DNA from: Candidatus Micrarchaeota archaeon RBG_16_49_10
Lineage (GTDB): Archaea; Aenigmatarchaeota; Aenigmatarchaeia; CG10238-14
Length of the DNA: 32,997 nt
NCBI GenBank assembly: GCA_001784635.1
Contig: MFRS01000003.1
Location: 94,777 to 127,773 of the forward strand
Reading direction: 5' to 3'
Shown here one piece after another: positions 9,199 to 18,985 of the stretch. The notes beneath the pieces are model-generated. The model ran no database searches, was not told the origin of the DNA, and saw nothing but the letters and a program-made list of their open reading frames with translations. Positions within the stretch are counted from its first letter, which is position 1. The number at the start of each line of letters is the position of its first letter. A program made the position numbers and the translations under genes.

Positions 9199-10653
9199 AT
9201 GAGAGTTTTGCTGATAAACCCACCCTCAAAATTCAACATAAGCAAGGACAGCCGGTGGCCGGAACACACCAAGAGCGGAACTTTATACTACCCCTTTTGG
9301 CTAGCCTATACAGCGGGTGTTTTGCTCGAGGCAAAAAAGGAAGTCATGCTAATAGACTCTATAGCCAAGAGAGACACTTTTGAGTCGGCCCTGGAAAAGG
9401 TGAAGAGATTTTCGCCGAATTTGCTGGTGGCCACAACCACAACCGGAACGCTGTACGCAGATATAAAATTTTTGGAGTCAGTTAAGAAAGAATTGAAAAA
9501 ATGTAAGACCGTTTTAGCCGGATCCCATGTTACAGCTTTGCCCGAGGAAACCCTAAAAATAAGCAATTCTATAGACTTCATTACAAGAGGGGAGTTCGAA
9601 TATACAGTTTTTGAATTATCCGAGGCATTAGAAGGCCAAAAAAATTTTGAGTCAATAAAAGGCTTGTCCTATAGAAAAGGGGGTAAAATAATAAATAATC
9701 CTGGCCGTGAACCAATTACATGTCTAGACAAGATACCGTTCGTTTCGAAAGTCTACAAGAAATTTCTGAACCCACAAGATTACCGTTATGCGCTCGCTTT
9801 GCACCCAATGACACAGATTTGGACTAGCCGTGGCTGCCCCAACATGTGCAATTTCTGCGTCTATCCGCACCAGTTCACTCTTAAAGATTTCAGGGTCAGA
9901 AGTCCCAAGAATGTCGTCGATGAGGTCGAATGGATAAGCAAGAACCTACCTGAAATCAAGGAATTTTTTTTTGAAGACGACACATTTACCATAGACCAGG
10001 AAAGAGTGCACAGGATTTGCGAAGAAATACAAAGAAGACGACTTAAAGTGACATGGTCATGCAACGTGAGGGTGAGCACAAGCTACGAAACTTTGAGGAG
10101 GATGAAGGAGGCCGGCTGCAGGATAGTCATAGTCGGCTACGAGTCAGGTGACCAGAATGTTCTGAACACAATCAAAAAAGGAACCACTTTGAAACAGGCG
10201 GAGGAGTTCACAAGGAATGCAAAAAAAGTCGGTCTCAAAATATTTGGCTGCTTCATGATTGGGCTCCAAGGTGATGATAAAGTTTCTGTAGAAAAGACCT
10301 TCAATTTTGCCAAAAAAATAAATCCTGACATGGTCTTCTTCCAGCAAGCCGTTCCGTTCCCGGGAACAGCATTCTATAACTGGGTTAAAGAAATGGGATA
10401 CTTGAATGCTAAAGACTGGGACGAATGGATAGATGACAACGGCCAGCTCAGATGCTTAGTCGACTATCCGGATTTGCCTGCCGCTGAAATTAAAAAACTG
10501 AGAGACAGCTTTATGCTCAGGTTTTACCTTTCACCGAAGCATGCATTTCAGCTTTTGAGGAACAACATAAACTCGGCCTCCGAAATCGCTAGGATAATGA
10601 CATACTCCAAGGAATACCTTTTATACTTATTAAAATCCAGGAAATCTAAATAA
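9199..10653 (+). CDS. B12-binding domain radical SAM protein
   Basis: MRVLLINPPSKFN start (ATG 9199), SRGCPNMCNFC cluster motif. Confidence 0.9.
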   Translation: MRVLLINPPSKFNISKDSRWPEHTKSGTLYYPFWLAYTAGVLLEAKKEVMLIDSIAKRDTFESALEKVKRFSPNLLVATTTTGTLYADIKFLESVKKELKKCKTVLAGSHVTALPEETLKISNSIDFITRGEFEYTVFELSEALEGQKNFESIKGLSYRKGGKIINNPGREPITCLDKIPFVSKVYKKFLNPQDYRYALALHPMTQIWTSRGCPNMCNFCVYPHQFTLKDFRVRSPKNVVDEVEWISKNLPEIKEFFFEDDTFTIDQERVHRICEEIQRRRLKVTWSCNVRVSTSYETLRRMKEAGCRIVIVGYESGDQNVLNTIKKGTTLKQAEEFTRNAKKVGLKIFGCFMIGLQGDDKVSVEKTFNFAKKINPDMVFFQQAVPFPGTAFYNWVKEMGYLNAKDWDEWIDDNGQLRCLVDYPDLPAAEIKKLRDSFMLRFYLSPKHAFQLLRNNINSASEIARIMTYSKEYLLYLLKSRKSK

Positions 10654-10659
10654 TATTGA

Positions 10660-11679
10660 ATGCAGAAAAGGCCTTCTGTAACGATATTTGTTTCTGTCAA
10701 GAATGCAGAGTGGATTATAAAGGAATGTGTCGATTCACTGATAGATCAGAGCTACCCAAACAAGGAAATCTACATAATAGACAACATGTCAACGGACAGG
10801 ACATTTGAAATTCTGAAAACCTACGGTAAAAAAATAAAGTTGGAAAGGGTGGCTGGCTGGGTACCTAAGGTCCACAATCACGCCCTAAAAAAAATCAAGA
10901 CCGATTTCATAGCCTATACCGACGCAGACTGTGTCGCCGAAAAGGACTGGATTGAGAAACTGATGACAGGTTTCACATCGGATAATATTGTTGGAGTGGC
11001 TGGCTATGCGGGTACACCAAGATCCGTAAACAAGCTTCAAAAACTGATTGGCAAAGAGCTGGAATCCAGGTGGAAGAAGTTTCCGGAATTCATAACGAGG
11101 GCCCCGACAATCAACCTTTGCGTAAGGAGTGAAACGGCCAAAAAAGTCAAGTTTGACGAGAAGTTTTTCTGGGCTTGGGAGACGGACTTTGGCTACAGAA
11201 TGAGCAAGCTCGGTAAAATAAGGTATCTTCCCGGGGCTGTCGTCTACCATTATCACAGGGCCACCTTCAAAGGTTTTTTCAAACAACAACTGAACAACGC
11301 CAAAATCCAACCATTTTTGTGGAAGAAGCATTGGAGGAAGATAGTGGGAGACCATATTTCAACATCAAAAATGGGCCTTTCCTTGCTGATTGCGTATATA
11401 ACAGTTCTCTCATTACTCTTAGGCATTTTTTTCCCTAACTTATTGTTTTTTTCCGGCATTTTTTTCGTAGCTTTCATGGCTATTCTAATCATCGACGTGG
11501 CCAAGATGAAACCCTCCGCAGAAGACGCTCCGCTTTTACTCTATATCTTCATTGTACGGACAGCCGCCTGGATGATAGGAATACCGATAGGAATGCTATA
11601 TTTCCTTGGGATAATCAAAAAAGTCTCGGTTTCTGGCTACGGGAAGGGCGACAGCAAGAAATTTAAATATTCTTATTAA
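10660..11679 (+). CDS. GT2 family glycosyltransferase with C-terminal TM helices
   Basis: PSVTIFVSVKNAEWIIKECVDSLIDQSYPNKEIYIIDNMSTDRT... DADC; hydrophobic C-terminal helices. Confidence 0.88.
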   Translation: MQKRPSVTIFVSVKNAEWIIKECVDSLIDQSYPNKEIYIIDNMSTDRTFEILKTYGKKIKLERVAGWVPKVHNHALKKIKTDFIAYTDADCVAEKDWIEKLMTGFTSDNIVGVAGYAGTPRSVNKLQKLIGKELESRWKKFPEFITRAPTINLCVRSETAKKVKFDEKFFWAWETDFGYRMSKLGKIRYLPGAVVYHYHRATFKGFFKQQLNNAKIQPFLWKKHWRKIVGDHISTSKMGLSLLIAYITVLSLLLGIFFPNLLFFSGIFFVAFMAILIIDVAKMKPSAEDAPLLLYIFIVRTAAWMIGIPIGMLYFLGIIKKVSVSGYGKGDSKKFKYSY

Positions 11680-11703
11680 AGACATTATGTTGAGTTGGTA
11701 ACA

Positions 11704-12228
11704 ATGGCCAAAGGGGCGTATCATTTCATCGGGGAAGCTTGGAAAAACCCAAAAAAAAAGCTGAAGAAGCTGTACAGGGAAAAGCTAATATCGCTGAGAG
11801 CTGGAGAGGGCTTCGAGAAAATCCCTAAACCAACCAGACTGGATAAAGCCAGGGCTTTGGGTTATAAAGCCAAAAAAGGGTTCTCGGTCGTCAGAGCGAG
11901 GATTAAGAGAGGTGGGAGGAGGAGACCACTTTTTGGCAGGAAGGGCAGAAAACCTTCAAAAATGGGTCTTGTAGGCTTCACGCATTCAATGCCCAGGCAA
12001 TCGATAGCGGAAGAAAGGGCCAATTCTAAGTACCCCAACCTTGAAGTTTTGGGAAGCTATAAAATTGGGGAAGACGGCCAGCATGAATGGTTCGAGATTA
12101 TATTGGTGGACCCCAGTGCCGGCGAAATCAAGAAGGACAAAAACCTGGGCTGGATTTCCGAGAACAAACATAGGAGAAGAGTATATAGGGGCCTCACTAC
12201 GTCAACCAGGAAAAGCAGAAACCTTTGA
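11704..12228 (+). CDS. rpl15e: Large ribosomal subunit protein L15e
   Basis: MAKGAYHFIGEAWKNPKKKLKKLYREKLISLRAGEGFEKIPKPTRLDKARALGYKAKKG; canonical L15e. Confidence 0.95.
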   Translation: MAKGAYHFIGEAWKNPKKKLKKLYREKLISLRAGEGFEKIPKPTRLDKARALGYKAKKGFSVVRARIKRGGRRRPLFGRKGRKPSKMGLVGFTHSMPRQSIAEERANSKYPNLEVLGSYKIGEDGQHEWFEIILVDPSAGEIKKDKNLGWISENKHRRRVYRGLTTSTRKSRNL

Positions 12229-12305
12229 CGGTTTTCCTTGAAAACTGGTTTATTAAATCTGCTTACAAAATTAATTTAGGTTCGCTTTTGTTTTGCGGTG
12301 AAGTC

Positions 12306-13010
12306 ATGAAGTGCTTTGATTTGCATGTTTCCCCGGCCTTCTCTGAGGGCAGGAGTTCTCCGGAGCAGATAATTGAAAGGGCAAGGCTCCTCGGTTTCTC
12401 CGGGATTTGCCTCGTCGATGGGATTAAAAACTACAAACCCCACAGAGAGATAAAAAGTTCTTTCGATACTAAAAAATTCGGAATTTTCATAGGGTTCGAG
12501 GCCACAAAGGCTAGCGACCTTGACAGGCTTGTGGGAAAAAGGAGGGAGTTCGATATCCTTATAGTGAAGGGCGGCGACCTTAAAATAAACAGGAGAGCCG
12601 TTGAAACGCCAGAGGTCGACATACTCTCCATCCCAGAGTACGAGAGGATAGACAGCGGATTCAACCACATAATGGCCAAATTGGCCAAGACGAACCAGGT
12701 CGCTCTGGAGATTAACTTCAGGGAGGCCTTGAATTCCCATAAATCGACAAGGTCCCACATAATGCAAAAAATGGCCCTAAACATGATGTTGGCGAAAAAA
12801 TTCAGAGTGCCAGTCATAACGACTTCCGGGGCATTCTCCCACTTACAGCTGAAGGACCCGTACATTTTGAGCTCTTTTGGCGTTTTGCTGGGCTTGACCC
12901 CCGAAGAATCAAGGGCCGCCATATCCAAAACACCTGAGGACATAATAACTGTGTCCAAGGAAAAGCAGGCAGAGGAATGGATAATGCTAGGGGTGAAGGT
13001 GGTGAAATGA
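12306..13010 (+). CDS. rnp3: Ribonuclease P protein component 3 (Rpp30)
   Basis: MKCFDLHVSPAF..., PHP-like barrel, position in archaeal superoperon. Confidence 0.85.
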   Translation: MKCFDLHVSPAFSEGRSSPEQIIERARLLGFSGICLVDGIKNYKPHREIKSSFDTKKFGIFIGFEATKASDLDRLVGKRREFDILIVKGGDLKINRRAVETPEVDILSIPEYERIDSGFNHIMAKLAKTNQVALEINFREALNSHKSTRSHIMQKMALNMMLAKKFRVPVITTSGAFSHLQLKDPYILSSFGVLLGLTPEESRAAISKTPEDIITVSKEKQAEEWIMLGVKVVK

Positions 13011-13375
13011 AAGGCCTGAAAAATTTACCGCTGTCTTTGAGGGAGAGGAAGAGGTACATAGCCTTCAAAATAATACCCGAAGAGGGGGAGGACTTCACAT
13101 ATTCGGACTTGCAGGCTGGCATTTGGAACACCCTGCTCGACTTTTTAGGGGAATATGGGGTTTCCAGAACATCCTTTTGGCTAATGAAGGACTGCTGGGA
13201 TGAGGGCCAAAAGATGGGTATTTTAAGATGCAACCACAAATCAATAGATGTCGTCCTTACATCCCTGGGTATGATAGACAGGCTGGGCGACAACCGTATA
13301 ACATTTAAAATTCTAAATATAACAGGTACTATAAATAGTATCAAGAAAAAAAATTATTGTTCATTCAAGGGGTGA
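13007..13375 (+). CDS. rnp2: Ribonuclease P protein component 2 (Pop5)
   Basis: LSLRERKRYIAFKIIPEE...; 4-nt ATGA overlap with Rpp30 stop; synteny. Confidence 0.85.
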   Translation: MKGLKNLPLSLRERKRYIAFKIIPEEGEDFTYSDLQAGIWNTLLDFLGEYGVSRTSFWLMKDCWDEGQKMGILRCNHKSIDVVLTSLGMIDRLGDNRITFKILNITGTINSIKKKNYCSFKG

Positions 13376-13379
13376 TTAT

Positions 13380-14090
13380 ATGACAAGTTTGTTGCCGGAA
13401 ACAATGGGTTATGACAGGACTATTGCGGTATTTTCGCCTGACGGCAGGCTTTTCCAGGTGGAGTACGCCAAGGAAGCTGTTAAAAAAGGCACCACTTCTG
13501 TCGGAATGGTCTTCAAGGACGGGGTTATTTTGGCGACCGCCAAGCAGCTTTTGCCGCTCTCCGTTCCGGGAAGCACCGAAAAATTGTTCAAGATTGACGA
13601 TCATATAGGTGCGGTTGCCGCTGGTCTGCTCGCAGACTCAAGGATATTGGTGGAGCAGCTGAGGGTCAGGGCTCAGATGAACAAAATAACATACGAGGAA
13701 GACATAGACGTCTGGAACCTTGCGAAGTCGCTTGGCGACAGGATGCAATTTTCCACGCTTTACGCTGGCTTGAGGCCTTTTGGAGTCTCTTTTCTTGTAG
13801 GGGGTTGTGACGCAATGGGACCGAAGCTGATTGAGGCGGACCCTTCAGGCATGCTTTATGAGTGGAAGGCCTACACCATAGGCCGTGGGGCAGAGATAGC
13901 TAACAAGGTTTTCGAGGAGAAATATAGTGATGATATATCTGAAAAGGAGGCTCTGAAACTTGTGATAGACGCGATAAAGAAATCGGAAAAGATACAGAAC
14001 CTTTCGAAGGCCCTTGACATAGCGGTAATCAGAAAACAAGACAAAAAAATCGACTTCCTCTCCGAAGAAGATATAAAGAAGCTTTTGTGA
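13380..14090 (+). CDS. psmA: Proteasome subunit alpha
   Basis: MGYDRTIAVFSPDGRLFQVEYAKEAVKKG signature. Confidence 0.97.
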   Translation: MTSLLPETMGYDRTIAVFSPDGRLFQVEYAKEAVKKGTTSVGMVFKDGVILATAKQLLPLSVPGSTEKLFKIDDHIGAVAAGLLADSRILVEQLRVRAQMNKITYEEDIDVWNLAKSLGDRMQFSTLYAGLRPFGVSFLVGGCDAMGPKLIEADPSGMLYEWKAYTIGRGAEIANKVFEEKYSDDISEKEALKLVIDAIKKSEKIQNLSKALDIAVIRKQDKKIDFLSEEDIKKLL

Positions 14091-14095
14091 ATTTT

Positions 14096-14809
14096 ATGGT
14101 AAGCATAGAGGACTCTACTGTAATTAGGCTTAGAAAGGCGGAAAACAGGTTTGAAATCCTAGTAGACCCTGACAAGGCCTTTGAGTTCAAGAGGGGACAG
14201 AAAATCAACATCGAGGAGGCCTTGGCATACCCGTCTGTTTACAAGGATGCCAGGAAAGGCGATGTGGTCCCTCGCGAAGCTTTGCAAGTAGCCTTTGGGA
14301 CTACGGACGTCTTCAAAATAGCGAGGAAAATATTGACTGAAGGGGATTTCCAGTTCACCACAGAGCAGAGGAGGACCCTGATGCACGAAAAGACGAGGGA
14401 GATAGCCGATATAATATCTAAAAGGTCGATAAACCCCCAGACAAACACACCACACCCTCCTGACAGGATATTGAACGCGATGGAGCAGACCGGCGCCCGG
14501 GTTGACCCTTTCGTTGACGCGAATCTCCAGGTGGGCGAAATAGTTAAAAGTATTAAACCCTTAATTCCAATAAGAATCGAAAGCTTGGTAATCCAGCTAG
14601 TAGTCCCTGCGAAGTTTGCGGGGAAGGCTTACTCTGCCTTGAAGCAGAATTTCGAAAATTCGGAGGAAAAATGGTTGAACGATGGGTCTTTGCAGCTGGC
14701 ACTAACGATTCCTGCGGGCTTGGAGACGGAGTTGCTGCAAAAGGTCGGAGACCTTACGAAGGGAGATTTTAGCTCTAAAATAATAAAAAGGATGGGATTT
14801 GATGAATAA
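14096..14809 (+). CDS. Ribosome maturation protein SBDS homologue
   Basis: IRLRKAENRFEILVDPDKAFEFKRGQ..., IISKRSINPQTNTPHPPDRILNAMEQ. Confidence 0.95.
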   Translation: MVSIEDSTVIRLRKAENRFEILVDPDKAFEFKRGQKINIEEALAYPSVYKDARKGDVVPREALQVAFGTTDVFKIARKILTEGDFQFTTEQRRTLMHEKTREIADIISKRSINPQTNTPHPPDRILNAMEQTGARVDPFVDANLQVGEIVKSIKPLIPIRIESLVIQLVVPAKFAGKAYSALKQNFENSEEKWLNDGSLQLALTIPAGLETELLQKVGDLTKGDFSSKIIKRMGFDE

Positions 14810-15461
14810 AACAAGAGAAATTGTGATTCCGGGAGAGAAAATAGACAACGCCAAGAGCGTGAAGGCCGGCTATGGGACTTATGAGGAAGACGGGAAGATA
14901 TTCTCAAAGTTCGTGGGTATACCCAAGAAGTCGGGGGACTTCATCTCGGTGATCCCGCTTTCTGGCGTTTATTTGCCAGCCATAAACGACAAAATAATAG
15001 CCATAGTCAAGGATGTGGAGAAATTTGGTTGGATACTCGACATAAACTCGCCATGGAACGGGTTTTTGTCCCTTTCCGAAGGGGTTGACGACTATGTCGA
15101 TTTGAAGAAGGTGGATTTAAAGAGGTACTTCAACAAGGATGACATAATATATACCCAGGTTAAGGAGGTCAGGAATGGCGGGGATGTCCAAATGACCATG
15201 AAGACCAGCATCGCCAGGAAGCTGAAGGGTGGCGTCCTGATAAAGATAACGCCAAGCAAGGTCCCAAGGCTGATTGGCAAGGAAGGGAGCATGGTCAACA
15301 TGATAAAGGAAAAGACCAACACTGTGATTTGCGTGGGGCAAAATGGTATCGTCTGGGTTTCAGGCGAGAACATCAAGAAGGCGATTAAAGCGATTAGGAC
15401 TATCGACGAAAAGTCCCACATGTTTGGCTTGACCGACGAGATATCGAACTTATTGAGCTGA
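14802..15461 (+). CDS. rrp4: Exosome complex RNA-binding subunit Rrp4
   Basis: S1/KH architecture; IVIPGEKI, PSKVPRLIGKEGSMVNMIKEKTNTVICVGQNGIVWV. Confidence 0.93.
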   Translation: MNKTREIVIPGEKIDNAKSVKAGYGTYEEDGKIFSKFVGIPKKSGDFISVIPLSGVYLPAINDKIIAIVKDVEKFGWILDINSPWNGFLSLSEGVDDYVDLKKVDLKRYFNKDDIIYTQVKEVRNGGDVQMTMKTSIARKLKGGVLIKITPSKVPRLIGKEGSMVNMIKEKTNTVICVGQNGIVWVSGENIKKAIKAIRTIDEKSHMFGLTDEISNLLS

Positions 15462-15466
15462 TTTGT

Positions 15467-16180
15467 ATGGGGAAAACAGAGCAAAAAATGATTGCAAACG
15501 GGAAAAGGTTGGATGGCAGAGGCCCTCTTGACCTTAGGGAAATAGAGATGAAGGTCGGCGTCATACCTAACGCCAACGGCTCTTCTTATGTAAGGTTTGG
15601 GAAAACGGCTGTTATAGCTGGTGTCTACGGCCCAAGGCCGCTGTTCCCAAGGTTCCTCAGGGAATCGGACACGGGGATTCTGAAGGTCAGATACAACATG
15701 ATTCCGTTCTCTGTGGATGACAGAAAAAGGCCGGGGCCGTCCAGAAGGGAGACCGAGATATCAAAGGTCATAAGGATGGCTTTCGAGGGCAACCTATTCC
15801 TCAAGAACTACCCACAGACCGGAGTGAACCTTTATCTGGAGGTCATCGAGGCCGATGGATCCACAAGAGTGACTAGCATAAACGCGGCTTCCTTGGCCTT
15901 GGCGGATGCCGGTGTCCCTATGCGCGACTTCGTGGTGGGACTATCAGGGGGCAAGATTGATGGTACTTTGATTCTTGACTTGAATGGGCTTGAGGACAAC
16001 AACTCAGACGCCGACATGCCAATGGCGGTGCTGCCCACAAAGAAGGAGGTCACGCTGCTGCAGATGGACGGTAGGATGAACCCAGAGGAGCTTAAGGATT
16101 TGATAAAGCATGTGATTGACGCTTCCGGGGCCATCTATGAAAAGCAGGCAGAGGCGTTGAGGAAAAAGTATATAGAGTGA
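15467..16180 (+). CDS. rrp41: Exosome complex exonuclease Rrp41
   Basis: RLDGRGPLDLREIEMKVGVIPNANGSSYVRFGKTAVIAGVYGPR...RRETEISKVIRMAFE. Confidence 0.95.
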   Translation: MGKTEQKMIANGKRLDGRGPLDLREIEMKVGVIPNANGSSYVRFGKTAVIAGVYGPRPLFPRFLRESDTGILKVRYNMIPFSVDDRKRPGPSRRETEISKVIRMAFEGNLFLKNYPQTGVNLYLEVIEADGSTRVTSINAASLALADAGVPMRDFVVGLSGGKIDGTLILDLNGLEDNNSDADMPMAVLPTKKEVTLLQMDGRMNPEELKDLIKHVIDASGAIYEKQAEALRKKYIE

Positions 16181-16184
16181 TTTT

Positions 16185-16967
16185 ATGAGGAAAAATTACA
16201 TATTGGATCTGTTGAAGAACGACGAGAGGCTGGATGGAAGGAAGCTTGACGAGTACAGGGAAATCGAGATCGAGGTCAACCCAGTATCGAAGGCCGAGGG
16301 ATCAGCCCGCGTGAGGATTGGTAAGACGGACGTCATTATCGGGACAAAAATGGATTTTGGAACGCCATTCCCCGATACGCCAAACGAGGGCACTATAAAG
16401 AGCGAGGCCGAGTTCATGCCAATAGCATCCGAGGACTTCGAATCAGGCCCGCCTGGAGAAGACGCCATAGAGCTTGCGAGGGTTGTCGACAGGGCCATAA
16501 GGGAATCGCAGTGCCTTGACCTTAAAAGCCTTTGCATAACCCCTGGGGAGAAAGTTTGGTCCATATCCTTGGACACGATCATACTCAACCACGACGGCAA
16601 CTTAATAGACGCCGCAACAATTGGGGCTATGGTGGCCCTGCTAAACTCAAAAATACCGGAGTTGGAAGATGATAAAATAGTGAGGGACAAGCACAGCGGG
16701 AAACTCCCAGTAAGCTCGAAAGCCGTCAACGTGACTGTGTGCAAGTTCGAGGACAAGTTCATCCTTGACCCCACGAGAGAGGAAGAGGAGGTCTTCGACA
16801 CGAAGATGTGCATCGGGGTGAGGGACGATGGCAAGGTGGTCTCAATCCAGAAGATGGGGCCGGGCTCCCTGAAGGACAGCGAAATTTACGACATGATAGA
16901 CATAGCCATCAAGAAATCCAAAAACCTTTTCAAACTGGTGGGCAAGGATGGGAAGAAAGATATTTAG
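16185..16967 (+). CDS. rrp42: Exosome complex subunit Rrp42
   Basis: RLDGRKLDEYREIEIEVNPVSKAEGSARVRIGKTDVIIGTKM; follows Rrp41. Confidence 0.94.
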   Translation: MRKNYILDLLKNDERLDGRKLDEYREIEIEVNPVSKAEGSARVRIGKTDVIIGTKMDFGTPFPDTPNEGTIKSEAEFMPIASEDFESGPPGEDAIELARVVDRAIRESQCLDLKSLCITPGEKVWSISLDTIILNHDGNLIDAATIGAMVALLNSKIPELEDDKIVRDKHSGKLPVSSKAVNVTVCKFEDKFILDPTREEEEVFDTKMCIGVRDDGKVVSIQKMGPGSLKDSEIYDMIDIAIKKSKNLFKLVGKDGKKDI

Positions 16968-17112
16968 CAGGAAGATCAGGCAGATAAAGGCCGGCAAGAT
17001 TAGGCTTGCGCCCAGGTGGGTCGACATCAAGAAGTTCGGCATTAAGAGGGCGAGGAACAGAAGAGTGGCGGTCAACAGGAGGAGCTGGAGAAGGACCAAA
17101 CTCAAAATCTAG
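16948..17112 (+). CDS. rpl39e: Large ribosomal subunit protein L39e (54 aa)
   Basis: Manual translation MGRKIFSRKIRQIKAGKIRLAPRWVDIKKFGIKRARNRRVAVNRRSWRRTKLKI; C-terminal NRRSWRRTKLK is L39e-typical; below the ORF-track length cut-off. Confidence 0.88.
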   Translation: MGRKIFSRKIRQIKAGKIRLAPRWVDIKKFGIKRARNRRVAVNRRSWRRTKLKI

Positions 17113-17148
17113 TTAAAACCTATATACTTTATTCCCCAATTATTATCA

Positions 17149-17589
17149 ATGGACTGGAAAAACTTTGGCAAGGGTGTATTCTTAGTCAATGTTCTTGGGA
17201 TTGTCTATGACCCCAAGACCAAAAAAATACTCATCGGTAAGAGGGAGAAGGACAAGTACGTTCCTCAACTTTCTTGGTGTTTCCCTGGAGGCGGACCAAC
17301 CTACAAACACTCGCTGAGCATGTCCCTCAGGATGAGCATAAAGAGGAAGACCAATCTTGATGTGAACGTCTTAGACTGTATCTTTGCTAGGACGCTCCCA
17401 GAGAACCCTGAGATACTTCTCATATACTACTTCTGCGAGGTCGTCGAGGATAGCGAGAAGCCGAAGGCGATGGACGACTTGAAGGAGATAAAGTGGGTGA
17501 AGCCGACGGAAGCCACAAAGAGCTTCACGACTTCGGTCGACCCTGTTATATCCGACTTTTTGGACGCGCTGGAAAAGGGGGAAATTTAG
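17149..17589 (+). CDS. Nudix-fold protein with degenerate Nudix box
   Basis: GVFLVNVLGIVYDPKTKKILIGKREKD...WCFPGGG...LKEIKWVKPTEA; Nudix-like framework, catalytic residues missing. Confidence 0.75.
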   Translation: MDWKNFGKGVFLVNVLGIVYDPKTKKILIGKREKDKYVPQLSWCFPGGGPTYKHSLSMSLRMSIKRKTNLDVNVLDCIFARTLPENPEILLIYYFCEVVEDSEKPKAMDDLKEIKWVKPTEATKSFTTSVDPVISDFLDALEKGEI

Positions 17590-17618
17590 TTAAATTTGTC
17601 TTCTTAAATATTTCTATT

Positions 17619-18977
17619 ATGTATTCTGAACAGATTCTCGCGGTCCTAAAAAAGATGAAGGTCAAAGTCGGCGACAGGGTGAACGTGACCAAGGGAAAAG
17701 AAATATTTGAAGGGGTTCTCATGCCCCGCATAGAGGTCGGAGACCAAGACACCCTATCGATTAAGCTGAATAGCGGGTACAATGTGGGTCTTAGGTTTGA
17801 CAGGTCGGTCAATATTGAAAGGGTTGGTGATGGCCCGAAACTGGGTTCCATTCCGGCATTGAAACTGAAGGAGAGTAAAGAACTACCTTCCATTTCCATG
17901 ATATCGACAGGCGGCACCATCGGCACGCACGTCGATTACAAGACCGGCGGGGTGTTCATGTGCAGGTCACCGGAGGAGATATTGAGCACGGCACCGGAAA
18001 TCCAGAGCATTGTCAATTTGAAAAACATAATCAGACCTTTCACTCTGGCGAGCGAGGACATGCTACCTAGTGATTGGCAGAAAATGGCTGAGCTTTCCGC
18101 AAAAGAGCTAAACAAGGATGTCGAAGGAATCATCATCACCCATGGCACGGACGTTTTGCACTACACCTCATACGCGATGTCATTCATGCTCAAAAACCTC
18201 ACCAAACCTATCGCTATCGTGGGAGCCCAACGCTCCCCAGACAGGGGAAGCTTCGACGGCGCTATGAACCTCATATGCGCGGCGCATTTCATTGGGCATT
18301 CGGATGTCGCGGAGGTCTGCGTCGTCATGCACGGGAGCAGTAACGATGATTACTGCCTTGCCCACAGGGGCACCAAGGTCAGAAAGATGCACACGTCCAG
18401 GAGGGACGCCTTCCGTTCCATCAATGACATACCGCTGCTTAAAATTTGGCCCAACGGAAAAATAGAAACTTTGAACTCAAATTATAGAAAAAAATCCAAA
18501 GGGAAAGTAGTCGCCGACACTAAGTTCGAGCCGAAAGTATCTTTGGTGAAGGCCTATGTGGGTTCAGACCCGGAGATTATCGACTGGCATGTCAAGAGAG
18601 GCTTTAAGGGCATCGTTGTAGAGGGTACTGGTCTTGGCCATGTTCCGACCGGTGAGAGCGGCATAACCAAGGACCCCTTAAGGAAAAAATATTCTTGGAT
18701 ACCGCACATCAAAAGCGCGGTCGATTCAGGGGTCGCTGTCGTCATGACTTCCCAGGCGATGTATGGGAGGGTCAACCCATACGTATACAGGAACTTGAGG
18801 CTCGCAAGCAACGCTGGCACAATATTCGGTGAGGACATGCTGCCCGAGGCGGCGTATGTGAAGCTCGGGTGGGTCCTGGGGCACACCAAGAACCTTAAGA
18901 AAGTCAGGGAGCTGATGGCGCAAAATCTGGCTGGCGAGATTAACAAAAGACTGGATACCGATTTGTTTCTAATCTAG
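17619..18977 (+). CDS. gatD: Glutamyl-tRNA(Gln) amidotransferase subunit D
   Basis: L-asparaginase-like STGGTIGTHVDYKTGGV..., IITHGTDVLHYTSYAMSFML; N-terminal GatD domain. Confidence 0.95.
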   Translation: MYSEQILAVLKKMKVKVGDRVNVTKGKEIFEGVLMPRIEVGDQDTLSIKLNSGYNVGLRFDRSVNIERVGDGPKLGSIPALKLKESKELPSISMISTGGTIGTHVDYKTGGVFMCRSPEEILSTAPEIQSIVNLKNIIRPFTLASEDMLPSDWQKMAELSAKELNKDVEGIIITHGTDVLHYTSYAMSFMLKNLTKPIAIVGAQRSPDRGSFDGAMNLICAAHFIGHSDVAEVCVVMHGSSNDDYCLAHRGTKVRKMHTSRRDAFRSINDIPLLKIWPNGKIETLNSNYRKKSKGKVVADTKFEPKVSLVKAYVGSDPEIIDWHVKRGFKGIVVEGTGLGHVPTGESGITKDPLRKKYSWIPHIKSAVDSGVAVVMTSQAMYGRVNPYVYRNLRLASNAGTIFGEDMLPEAAYVKLGWVLGHTKNLKKVRELMAQNLAGEINKRLDTDLFLI

Positions 18978-18985
18978 TGGTCTTT

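Noticed and set aside
12276-13344. Minus-strand ORFs 12276-12767, 12431-12958 and 12814-13344
   Set aside because: Antisense to Rpp30/Pop5 genes that have clear family signatures
16196-16834. 212-aa minus-strand ORF
   Set aside because: Antisense to rrp42, no recognisable motifs, Ser-rich artefact composition
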